From contig JAZUPD010000048.1 in NCBI GenBank assembly GCA_045604985.1, positions 1 through 24,096 on the forward strand: a DNA stretch of 24,096 bases, read 5' to 3'. Position numbers and translations under genes: made by a program. The notes beneath the pieces were generated by a model. It saw only the letters and a list, made by a program, of their open reading frames with translations, was not told where the DNA came from and ran no database searches. Shown here in pieces: positions 1-5,741 of the stretch. Source of the DNA: SIG710 sp045604985 (GTDB lineage: Bacteria; Bacillota; Clostridia; Oscillospirales; CAG-272). The stretch's first letter is position 1; each line of letters begins with the position of its first letter.

Positions 1-103
1 TTGGCTCACAGAACGACATGGCTACGATCCGACTTTTTTTTCACTTTTTCTTTCATACTTATCTCGAATAGAATAGTAGCGAAATTCTCTAACCCTCGGA
101 GAG

Positions 104-151
104 CCCTATGTGTTAACACCCTCCGTAAGTGGGGGTGTTGACACAATAGGG
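104..151. repeat. Long inverted repeat upstream of the relaxase, candidate oriT
   Basis: The left arm 104-121 (CCCTATGTGTTAACACCC) pairs with the right arm 133-151, with one bulged base and one G-T wobble. The loop spans about 124-130. The stem is about 18-20 bp and ends about 80 bases before the relaxase start. MobV relaxases act on an origin of transfer with an inverted repeat just upstream of their own gene, so this is the natural oriT candidate. There is no T-run after it, so it is not a terminator. The nick site cannot be assigned from sequence alone. Confidence 0.6.
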
Positions 152-159
152 ATATAAAT

Positions 160-206
160 CCCCCCTTCTTCTCTCCTCCTCTTCTTCTCTGCTTCTATTC
201 TTCTTC
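160..206 (+). other. Polypyrimidine tract with near-mirror symmetry
   Basis: Over 47 bases the top strand is C/T except for one G (191) and one A (197). The core 165-187 is close to a mirror repeat, with CTTCTTCTC on the left answered by CTCTTCTTC on the right. The tract sits between the oriT-like hairpin and the relaxase ribosome binding site. Confidence 0.6.
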
Positions 207-231
207 AAAAATATGAAAAGGAAGTGATAAG

Positions 232-1413
232 ATGCTTGAAATCAGTGCAAGCATAACCTGTGGCAACGGGAGTGAAATTCATAACCATGACCGTCATTAC
301 AGAAACACGCTAAAACACGTTATAAACCCCGAAAACGATGTGATCGAGCTAATCCCATACAAAGACTACAAGACTCAGATAAACGAGCTTATGCGGCCTT
401 ACATTGAGGAATATAATGAAAGGCAAGAAAAGAAATATAAGGCCGCTTGGGAGAAATTTAATGCAGGCAAAATCAAAAACAAACCCAAGAAAAAAGATTA
501 TAAACTAATGGGATTTGACTACTACAACGACCACAAAAATGACATAATGAAAATCCCGAGAAACGGCAAAACAGAGGTCATCCCGATATTCCGTTCCTTC
601 ATCATCGGCATCGGCGATCAGGACGACAGACAAAAAATACCGCAAGAGACAGCGGTAAGAATTTTTCAAAATACTTTGGAGCAATTCAAGAAGGATTTTC
701 CCAATTTTCACATTCTCGGAGCGACCTGTCATGCGGGGGAAAGAGGCTACTGGCATTTTCATTTGGACACAAAACCGTTGTATGAAAAGGAAAACTCAAA
801 AGGCCTAAAAGTAGGCATAGGACTTGAAAACGCACTTGCAAAAATGGGGTATGTTCCCGAACAGTCCATAATAAACGGAAGAGACAAAGTCCCTCTCCTA
901 TTTAACGCAATGAGAAATCAAATCTACCGAGAGCTTGAGTCGTCCCTCAACGCAGAAGGCATCAGAATGCAATACGGAGTTTCAGAACGCAAAGACCCCT
1001 GCAAAGACAGCGGCAAAAATCAACGCCTTGAGGATTGGCAAAAGACGAGAGATGTAGTTCGTGAACTACAACATAAAAAGAACACAGCTCTCGACATCTT
1101 GGAACGAGATAAAATCTCACCCGATGATCTCAAAACTGCCCTTACCGCTGCGATCGACATCACAGACAAAATCGAAGAAATTGAAAACAGTCCCCGAAAA
1201 CGTATCTCAAAAAATAAGGTAATTGTTGAATTTCATCTCCTTGACCAACTCCGCAGTTTTGTAGAAAAACTTGTGGAATTGATAGCCGTCTTTCTCCGAG
1301 ACAGAGACGAATATAAAAGAAAATATGAGGAGCTAAAGAAAGAGAAAGAAAAACTCAAAGAAACGCACGAATGTCAAAAATCTAATATAGGCGAAAAAAG
1401 TGTATCACGATAA
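232..1413 (+). CDS. MobV/Pre-family plasmid mobilization relaxase
   Basis: Predicted DNA relaxase (Mob_Pre family, 393 aa) that would nick the element's oriT and pilot the strand during mobilization. Residues H17-N-H-D-R21 match the N-terminal HNxR-type motif; in MobM of pMV158 the histidine of this motif is the nucleophile. A second metal-binding motif lies at H167, E170, H175 and H177, matching the family HxxE...HxH pattern. From about residue 270 the protein is rich in Lys/Glu and probably forms coiled coil, as in other MobV proteins. The start follows an AAAGGAAG site at normal spacing. The candidate oriT stem-loop lies directly upstream, which supports the assignment, and a hairpin follows the stop. 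The protein would need transfer functions from another element in the same cell. Confidence 0.85.
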   Translation: MLEISASITCGNGSEIHNHDRHYRNTLKHVINPENDVIELIPYKDYKTQINELMRPYIEEYNERQEKKYKAAWEKFNAGKIKNKPKKKDYKLMGFDYYNDHKNDIMKIPRNGKTEVIPIFRSFIIGIGDQDDRQKIPQETAVRIFQNTLEQFKKDFPNFHILGATCHAGERGYWHFHLDTKPLYEKENSKGLKVGIGLENALAKMGYVPEQSIINGRDKVPLLFNAMRNQIYRELESSLNAEGIRMQYGVSERKDPCKDSGKNQRLEDWQKTRDVVRELQHKKNTALDILERDKISPDDLKTALTAAIDITDKIEEIENSPRKRISKNKVIVEFHLLDQLRSFVEKLVELIAVFLRDRDEYKRKYEELKKEKEKLKETHECQKSNIGEKSVSR

Positions 1414-1435
1414 TATAGCATTTATATAATAAACA

Positions 1436-1476
1436 AAAACCACTTGCTTACCAAACTAAGGTAAACAGGTGGTTTT
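1436..1476. terminator. Hairpin between convergent genes, likely bidirectional terminator
   Basis: The arms 1436-1452 and 1460-1476 form a 17-bp stem with two G-T/A-C type mismatches around a 7-base loop. The stem is A-rich on the left and T-rich on the right, with the better T-run in the reverse direction. It can end both the relaxase transcript and the reverse-strand DUF6291 transcript. Confidence 0.7.
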
Positions 1477-1514
1477 GTGTTGTGTATAGGTATTATTTCT
1501 TTTATAATAATGTT

Positions 1515-1613
1515 AAGCTCTCTCTGTTCGCTATGCTCTCCCTTCAATGCTCGCTCTGCACTCTCCGCAATGCTCTTCTCAGCCATGCTCTGTTCTTCTC
1601 TGTTACGCTCTGC
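1515..1613. repeat. Irregular cluster of ATGCTCT repeats
   Basis: The heptamer ATGCTCT or a close variant occurs at 1533, 1547, 1570, 1585 and 1605, with spacings of 14, 23, 15 and 20 bases. The surrounding top strand is rich in CTCT. It lies just downstream of the DUF6291 stop codon on the reverse strand and is not part of a convincing gene. Confidence 0.5.
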
Positions 1614-1662
1614 CAGACGGCAGTCTGTGACTGCGGGTCTGCGGTCATAGACTGTGAAGGAG

Positions 1663-2082
1663 TTAAAATGGGACATCTTCATCTTGCTCTTCGGTGCTGT
1701 TTTTTGAATTTCCCACCCAAGCTTTGACAGCTTCAATGGCTTCCTCTTGTGTGTCCTCATCATCTGTAGCACGCAACTTATGCTTGTTTATCCATTCTTT
1801 CGATGCGGCACAGGTCTTGTCCATGAAAATCGTGAATGTCATTTTAAGCGCTCTGTCAGAATTCAATTTTTCAGCGATAAAATCGGGCAATTCAACCGAG
1901 CCACCGAAACGGTCATAATGCAAGAGCCCCAAGAAAATATAACCGATCTCTTCGGGAGTGCAATCGTCCACAAGAGTTTCAAACCACTCATAGTAGCAGA
2001 GCATCCCCTTTTTCTCTTTGAATTTCTTTTTCTGCTTTGGTGTGAGTGTGGAATAGTAGTCGTTAAGTACAATGTTTTTCAT
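1663..2082 (-). CDS. DUF6291-like protein with an SSB-like acidic C-terminal tail
   Basis: A 139-aa protein. Residues about 20-100 fit the DUF6291 pattern seen in phages and mobile elements: a Y-Y-x-W segment, a 'TPEEIG.IFLGLLHYDRFG' type helix, then an F-x-x-x-M/K-D-K helix. The function of that family is not established, although it is often found near replication genes. The last residues are Asp-Glu-Asp-Val-Pro-Phe after an acidic, Gln/Ser-rich stretch. This copies the D-D-D-I/L-P-F tip of bacterial single-stranded DNA binding proteins, which recruits replication and repair partners. The start is supported by AAAGGA about 9 bases upstream. The gene is read alone, with the hairpin at 1436-1476 downstream. 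Confidence 0.7.
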   Translation of the reverse strand: MKNIVLNDYYSTLTPKQKKKFKEKKGMLCYYEWFETLVDDCTPEEIGYIFLGLLHYDRFGGSVELPDFIAEKLNSDRALKMTFTIFMDKTCAASKEWINKHKLRATDDEDTQEEAIEAVKAWVGNSKNSTEEQDEDVPF

Positions 2083-2446
2083 TTGCTTTTTTCCTTTCGT
2101 TTTTCATTGTTCTTCTATTATGAAAGAAAATTTTTCGAAAAACTGTTTTTGAATGAGAAAAAATGAGAAACAGTAGTTTGTACATAATCGGTACTTTTTC
2201 TTTTTTCATTTTCTGTCATACTAATAGCAGTGAAAGATACAAACAGCTTGGAGTTTGACGACAGACCTTCTCTGGGCTAATCTTTTGCTTTTAACTTTTT
2301 TCTTTCATTGTTTTTGTTTTAGTCTCCATTTCATCGAAACTTACGGAAAAAAGGGCTGAACGTTTTCTCCTATTCTCGCCGATCACCACCTCCTCAAAAA
2401 AATTGGTGATCGGCTACCCTGTGGGAGAAAAAGAAAGGAAAACAGA
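2083..2446. promoter_or_regulatory. Divergent regulatory region of the DUF6291 gene and the 2447 gene
   Basis: This 364-bp gene-free stretch holds start signals for both strands. On the reverse strand a T-rich tract followed by CATAAT (2117-2122) precedes the DUF6291 gene. On the forward strand a T-rich tract followed by TCATACTAATAGCAG (2216-2230) probably marks a promoter, giving a leader of about 200 bases that ends in the large hairpin at 2363-2431. No credible coding sequence was found. Confidence 0.45.
2363..2431 (+). promoter_or_regulatory. Large two-tier hairpin in the leader of the 2447 gene
   Basis: The inner stem is a perfect 11-bp repeat, GCCGATCACCA (2378-2388) with TGGTGATCGGC (2404-2414). 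The outer stem pairs TTTTCTCC (2363-2370) with GGAGAAAA (2424-2431). The apical loop exposes CCTCCT (2389-2394), the complement of a Shine-Dalgarno sequence. The hairpin ends a few bases before the ribosome binding site of the next gene. A role in translation or transcription control is inference. Confidence 0.55.
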
Positions 2447-2731
2447 ATGAGAAGAACTATAAACGGAAAGGTTTACGATACACAGAAATCAGAACTGTGC
2501 TATTTCAGCGATATATCATCATCTTTTAACGGTCAATGTGTTTATATGGTCGAGTCCATTTGGAAAACTAAAGACGGTGATTTTTTCTTATGTTTTGACT
2601 GCGAGCCTAAATGGCACCTTTTTGATGTGAAAACACGAAAGTCATTAAATAAAAGCTGTCACAACATTACGCCATTGGCAGAATATGAAGTCGATGCTTG
2701 GCTTGATGCGCAAGATAATATCTATTTATAG
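2447..2731 (+). CDS. Small accessory protein of mobile elements, unknown function
   Basis: A 94-aa protein with no recognised catalytic motif. It begins with an M-R-R-T-I-N-G-K-V-Y-D-T type segment, continues with an aromatic-rich middle (W-K-T-K-D-G-D-F-F-L) and ends with I-T-P-L-A-E-Y-E-V-D-A-W-L. This general layout (N-K-x-Y-D-T start, K-x-G-x-F-F-L centre, P-L-x-x-x-E-A-x-x-W end) is familiar from small hypothetical proteins of clostridial and streptococcal integrative elements. AAAGGAAAACAG precedes the ATG. It stands alone between the large hairpin and a strong terminator. Confidence 0.7.
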   Translation: MRRTINGKVYDTQKSELCYFSDISSSFNGQCVYMVESIWKTKDGDFFLCFDCEPKWHLFDVKTRKSLNKSCHNITPLAEYEVDAWLDAQDNIYL

Positions 2732-2772
2732 GATAGCCACCTTAGGCTTAAATGGATCCCACAATAGGGACG

Positions 2773-2804
2773 GGCAATTCCGCGAACGGGGAATTGCCTT
2801 TTTT
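2773..2804 (+). terminator. Rho-independent terminator of the 2447 gene
   Basis: The 9-bp perfect stem GGCAATTCC (2773-2781) and GGAATTGCC (2790-2798) is followed immediately by six T residues. Confidence 0.9.
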
Positions 2805-2892
2805 GACTTGTCACTTTCTTACATACTGAAAATAGAATAAGCTAAACACAACAGGAGATTGAGTTTAGCTAATTTTATTTTTGGAGGAAAAT

Positions 2893-3303
2893 ATGAAACA
2901 ACAACTTAAAATCAAAATTGCGAAAAATCAGGAAGTGGAGGGAGTATGGATTACTTTGCCCATTTCTCAAAAAGAATTTAACCGACAGACAAGAGATGAA
3001 GATTTATCCCCGAAAGAGTTTCAAATCGTCAGTACTTGCTGTAACAACTTTTCGCTGCATCAATGCTTGATGCACACCAAAAATCTATCCAAAATCAATT
3101 ATTTGGGATCGATTTTCGAGAAGTTTACGCAGTCGCAAAGGGTTCTGTTTGGCTCGATATCCGATATGTATTTGTGCCACAGCAGAAACATCGACGATTT
3201 TCTGAACTTGGCTCGCAACATTGAGAAAAACACGTCGTCTTATGAGCTTTTCACCATTGAAATCCCACCCGAACTGAAATTGCGTATAAGGAGTAAAAAA
3301 TGA
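2893..3303 (+). CDS. ArdA/YodL-like small accessory protein
   Basis: A 136-aa protein. An in-frame TTG exists at 2881, but GGAGG lies after it and 5 bases before the ATG at 2893, so 2893 is the start. The layout is an N-terminal beta-like segment ending in I-T-L-P, then a helical part with N-Y-L-G-S-I-F and I-D-D-F-L-N-L-A-R-N-I. This resembles the N-L-x-x-L-A...S-x-x-D-L-I-N-L pattern of ArdA/YodL-like antirestriction-associated proteins common in clostridial elements. True antirestriction activity is not shown by the sequence. The gene is coupled to the next by an ATGA overlap. Two relatives are encoded on the reverse strand at 3934 and 4696. Confidence 0.65.
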   Translation: MKQQLKIKIAKNQEVEGVWITLPISQKEFNRQTRDEDLSPKEFQIVSTCCNNFSLHQCLMHTKNLSKINYLGSIFEKFTQSQRVLFGSISDMYLCHSRNIDDFLNLARNIEKNTSSYELFTIEIPPELKLRIRSKK

Positions 3304-3626
3304 CGCTGCAAATATTTCTTGGTGACGAATATTCTCACTTTAAAAGCGGCTGCGCAATTTTTTCTGACGGGCAAGAGGAGGAATTGCAGTCGTATTTACA
3401 TCGTGGAATGATGATAGATACCCTTTTGTTGGGAATAGCTAAAGATATGGCTTTCGGTGAGTTTCTTTTGCGATGGAGAATATATCCGGGCTCAATCGAA
3501 ATCTATGATATTGACACTGAGATTGAAAAAGTCATTTGGACCAACGAAAGTAACAAGCCTATTCGTATTGACCGATATGATCCACTTGCACCCGGAGATA
3601 CATTCATTCAGCTAAAAGGCATCTAA
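3300..3626 (+). CDS. Hypothetical protein translationally coupled to the ArdA-like gene
   Basis: A 108-aa protein, unrecognised. The start codon overlaps the upstream stop as ATGA, so the two are almost certainly one translational unit. It is slightly acidic with alternating hydrophobic residues in the C-terminal half (I-E-I-Y-D-I, V-I-W-T), suggesting a small beta-rich fold. No signal peptide, membrane segment or metal motif is seen. Coupling suggests a role alongside the upstream ArdA-like protein, but the role is unknown. Confidence 0.65.
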   Translation: MTLQIFLGDEYSHFKSGCAIFSDGQEEELQSYLHRGMMIDTLLLGIAKDMAFGEFLLRWRIYPGSIEIYDIDTEIEKVIWTNESNKPIRIDRYDPLAPGDTFIQLKGI

Positions 3627-3631
3627 TCTCA

Positions 3632-3661
3632 ATGCACCTTTACAGTTCTGTAAGGGTGCAT
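3632..3661 (+). terminator. Terminator of the 2893-3626 pair
   Basis: ATGCACCTTTACAG (3632-3645) pairs with CTGTAAGGGTGCAT (3648-3661) apart from one G-T wobble, and the T-rich TCTTGTTT follows. The stop codon of the upstream gene is 6 bases before the stem. Confidence 0.8.
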
Positions 3662-3887
3662 CTTGTTTATGTACTCTTATATATTATTTATTTTATTTAT
3701 TAAACAAAAACAAAATCAAGTCAGATCCAAAAACAAATACAAGACCAAACTACAAACATCAATGACGAAGTCCCTTCCAAAGCCTAATCCAGACTGCCAT
3801 CGCACCTGCCAAGACAAAATCCTTTATTTATAAGGCTTTGCGGACTTTTTAATGATTTTTTGCGAAAAGCTTTTTATAAAACACTGT
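3662..3887. other. Gene-free AT-rich spacer
   Basis: No credible coding sequence was seen. The only notable item is GGCTTTGCGGACTTTTTAAT at 3834-3853, which recurs in imperfect form at 5708-5729; both copies lie at the downstream ends of reverse-strand genes. Confidence 0.5.
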
Positions 3888-3922
3888 AAAAAAATCGCCC
3901 ACCCGTTATAAAAACGAGTGGG
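3888..3922 (-). terminator. Terminator of the 3934 gene
   Basis: Read on the reverse strand, CCCACTCGTT (3922-3913) pairs with AACGGGTGGG (3907-3898) with one wobble, followed by GCGATTTTTTT. The stem begins 11 bases after the stop codon of the reverse-strand gene. Confidence 0.8.
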
Positions 3923-3933
3923 TAATTTTTACT

Positions 3934-4548
3934 TTACGGTGTTATATGGTATTCTTCGGGAAAGCTGTCATCTCCGTAATAAATATCGGGGTAATAATTA
4001 CGCGTTTTTGCAATATAATTTCCACAGACGAACTTCCCGCGCTCACTTCTTGCGAGCTGCTCGCCGATTTCAGAAAATTTTTCTTTTGGTATGTGATGAT
4101 TTGGAGAAAATCTTGCTATTTTTTCCATTGCCAAATGAAATTCACACACTTGCTCATAAGTGGACACACCACTTAATCTGAAAAATGTGTATTCGGCGCT
4201 GTTCAAGAGATTAACGACTTCCGCAGCAGAGCATACAGAGTCAATTCCAGACTCGAGTATCTGCCAGATAAAATCAATTTTATCCGCATCGCACTTTAAC
4301 AGCTCGTGTGCGCAGTAATTTATCTCATTTAGGTTGCTTGAACGATTAATGGCTTCGCGAATTTGCGGTATCATCGCGTAGTCACAGTCCTTTATACGAT
4401 ATCTGCGCTTGATCTTCAGCCTGTCAAATAACGCCTTTGTTTCTTCTTTTGTCGAGGGTAATTGTAATACCTCGCTTTCTCCGGTTGATGTATTTTCGAT
4501 GGTCACCGAAAACGCATAATTTTGTTTGTCATTTGTGATTTGTTCCAT
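3934..4548 (-). CDS. ArdA-like antirestriction-family protein
   Basis: A 204-aa protein and the longest of the three related accessory proteins. The N-terminal part is a beta-like segment with N-T-S-T-G-E and L-Q-L-P, then a helical part with L-N-E-I-N-Y-C-A-H-E-L and A-A-E-V-V-N-L-L-N. The C-terminal part contains F-S-E-I-G-E-Q-L-A-R-S-E-R-G-K-F and ends in an acidic, Tyr-rich stretch with P-E-E-Y. The C-terminal pattern recalls ArdA proteins (...G-x-x-L/F...E-x-G-x-F-T...G-Y-I). Known ArdA proteins mimic DNA and inhibit type I restriction enzymes; whether this one does is inference. AAAGGAG lies 7 bases before the ATG. It is a single-gene transcript with its own terminator. Confidence 0.65.
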   Translation of the reverse strand: MEQITNDKQNYAFSVTIENTSTGESEVLQLPSTKEETKALFDRLKIKRRYRIKDCDYAMIPQIREAINRSSNLNEINYCAHELLKCDADKIDFIWQILESGIDSVCSAAEVVNLLNSAEYTFFRLSGVSTYEQVCEFHLAMEKIARFSPNHHIPKEKFSEIGEQLARSERGKFVCGNYIAKTRNYYPDIYYGDDSFPEEYHITP

Positions 4549-4648
4549 TTTTTTACTCCTTTAAATTTTTTAACACCATACTTGTTCTCCAAACGTGGTA
4601 TTGTGTCATTATAATTATGTAATAAATCCAAATGAGATAATTTTAAAG

Positions 4649-4691
4649 AAAAAACGAAGGAGCCGGGATAACCCCAGCACCTTCGTTTTTT
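4649..4691. terminator. Bidirectional terminator, mainly for the 4696 gene
   Basis: AAAAAACGAAGG (4649-4660) pairs with CCTTCGTTTTTT (4680-4691), and the inner GCCGGG/CCCcaGC extends the stem imperfectly. On the reverse strand the T-run follows directly, 5 bases after the stop codon of the 4696 gene. Confidence 0.85.
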
Positions 4692-4695
4692 GTGA

Positions 4696-4998
4696 TCAAT
4701 GTCCGCAAAAAGCTGTACACAATCTAACCGATTTTAAAATCTCGATGAGCTGATCAAAGCTTTTTATTTCATCACCTTTCTGCTCTACAAGTGCCTGAAA
4801 CGTCTGCCTTTTAGTTTCGGACAACACCTCAAACTCTGCAAATATTTCGGCCAATTTTTCAAGCTTTTTAGCATCTATTCTTGAAACAGCTTGCTGGAAC
4901 TCCCAGTGAAGTGACATCGGAAATTTTAATTTAAGTGGCTCCTCATCATAATTGTGGTTAATGTTGCAATGTACCTCGAAAAATCCGTTGTTTTTCAT
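4696..4998 (-). CDS. Small ArdA/YodL-like accessory protein
   Basis: A 100-aa protein, hypothetical. A short N-terminal segment ending in L-K-L-K-F-P is followed by helices with K-L-E-K-L-A-E-I-F-A-E-F and the tail S-F-D-Q-L-I-E-I-L-K-S. The order (L/F-P, L-x-x-L-A, F-x-A-L, S-x-D-x-L-I) is the same as in the 2893 and 3934 proteins but lacks the long C-terminal part, so it may be a one-domain relative. AGGAG lies about 9 bases before the ATG. Similarity is by pattern only and sequence identity is low. Confidence 0.6.
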   Translation of the reverse strand: MKNNGFFEVHCNINHNYDEEPLKLKFPMSLHWEFQQAVSRIDAKKLEKLAEIFAEFEVLSETKRQTFQALVEQKGDEIKSFDQLIEILKSVRLCTAFCGH

Positions 4999-5262
4999 TT
5001 TCTTTTTCTCCTATAATTTTATTTACGGAAATGATCGTTCGCGAATCTGTGTATTCCGTCTATAAATATTATGTTAGAAAAAAGATAGTTGCAATTTTCA
5101 ACCTTGATTTACTTTTTTCGTTTTAAAATAAAAAATCGCGATTTTTTTGTCATTCAGAAATGTTTTTTATTTTTTTAATCTATCATACTAATAACAGCAA
5201 GGCAGAGGAACAACTTTTTTCTCTTGTTTTGACTCTATTATTAAACAAAAGGATATTTTACT
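4999..5262. promoter_or_regulatory. Divergent promoter region between the 4696 and 5263 genes
   Basis: On the reverse strand a T-rich tract and CATAAT (5068-5073) lie 70 bases before the 4696-gene start. On the forward strand a T-rich tract and TCATACTAATAACAG (5183-5197) lie 66 bases before the 5263 start; the latter matches 2216-2230 in 14 of 15 positions. Between them is the palindrome AAAAAATCGCGATTTTTT (5130-5147), a possible operator. Confidence 0.45.
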
Positions 5263-5571
5263 ATGTTTTATTGCCCCCCTACGAAGATGACAAGAAATGA
5301 CATTAAGAGATTATTTCCTAAAGTGTATTTTGTACATTTCAGCGAATTGACCAAGTTACTCTCTTACCAAGACCCCATCGGACATAATAGCGGTGTGTAT
5401 GGTTGGAACTATAATGTTTTTTCACTTAACGGAAAAGCTGCGCTTTGCACAGGTATCAGAAAAATGCCCGGTAAAGAAATCCCAACGAACATAACATCTT
5501 ATTACAACAAGCGCGCAGAAGAAATCTTCCATAATCCAATTCTTTCCTACGAAGAAAAAACAAGAATCTGA
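5263..5571 (+). CDS. Hypothetical mobile-element protein, probably frameshifted near its end
   Basis: A 102-aa product of unknown function. The central G-V-Y-G-W-N-Y-N-V segment and the following G-K-A-A-L-C-T-G-I-R motif are reminiscent of small proteins in clostridial integrative elements. AAAGG precedes the ATG. The frame closes at 5571, but a shift of one base within the A-run at 5555-5560 would add 18 residues (N-K-N-L-S-E-L-I-D-Q-L-V-D-E-L-E-E-I) ending at a TAA at 5615. This tail is a plausible amphipathic acidic helix, so the gene may have lost one A, or the base may be a sequencing error. The heptamer is not in the phase expected for standard -1 slippage. Confidence 0.65.
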   Translation: MFYCPPTKMTRNDIKRLFPKVYFVHFSELTKLLSYQDPIGHNSGVYGWNYNVFSLNGKAALCTGIRKMPGKEIPTNITSYYNKRAEEIFHNPILSYEEKTRI

Positions 5572-5630
5572 GTGAGCTTATAGACCAGCTCGTGGACGAG
5601 CTTGAAGAAATATAACATATTCCGTGATAA

Positions 5631-5678
5631 AAGGGGCTGAGCCATTTGCTGTCCAATAAGCTTTTGGCTCAGTCCCTT
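5631..5678 (+). terminator. Terminator hairpin after the 5263 gene
   Basis: AAGGGGCTGAGCCA (5631-5644) pairs with TGGCTCAGTCCCTT (5665-5678) with one wobble around a 20-base loop, followed by AATTTGT. Confidence 0.65.
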
Positions 5679-5688
5679 AATTTGTCGA

Positions 5689-5714
5689 AAAAGTCACACG
5701 AAAGTGTGGCTTTT
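5689..5714 (-). terminator. Small hairpin, terminator of the ATPase gene
   Basis: AAAAGTCACAC (5689-5699) pairs with GTGTGGCTTTT (5704-5714) across a GAAA loop, with one wobble. Read on the reverse strand it lies 27 bases after the ATPase stop codon and ends in a T-rich arm. Confidence 0.65.
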
Positions 5715-5741
5715 CCGGACTTTGTTAATATAAAGTGTAAT

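Noticed and set aside
1422..1772. Reverse-strand open frame over the end of the DUF6291 gene
   Set aside because: It overlaps a better-supported gene in another frame, has no ribosome site, and runs through the repeat cluster and the terminator hairpin.
2293..2410. Reverse-strand mini-frame starting GTG after GAGGAGG in the hairpin loop
   Set aside because: The spacing between the ribosome-like site and GTG is only 2 bases, the frame is about 31 codons, and the site is buried in a strong hairpin; no protein similarity is apparent.
2881..2892. TTG start upstream of the 2893 gene
   Set aside because: The stretch after the TTG contains the GGAGG ribosome site of the ATG at 2893, so it is untranslated.
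54..5197. CATACT/CATAAT boxes as sporulation sigma-E or sigma-K promoters
   Set aside because: Only the CATA part agrees with those -10 boxes; the downstream positions and the -35 region do not match.
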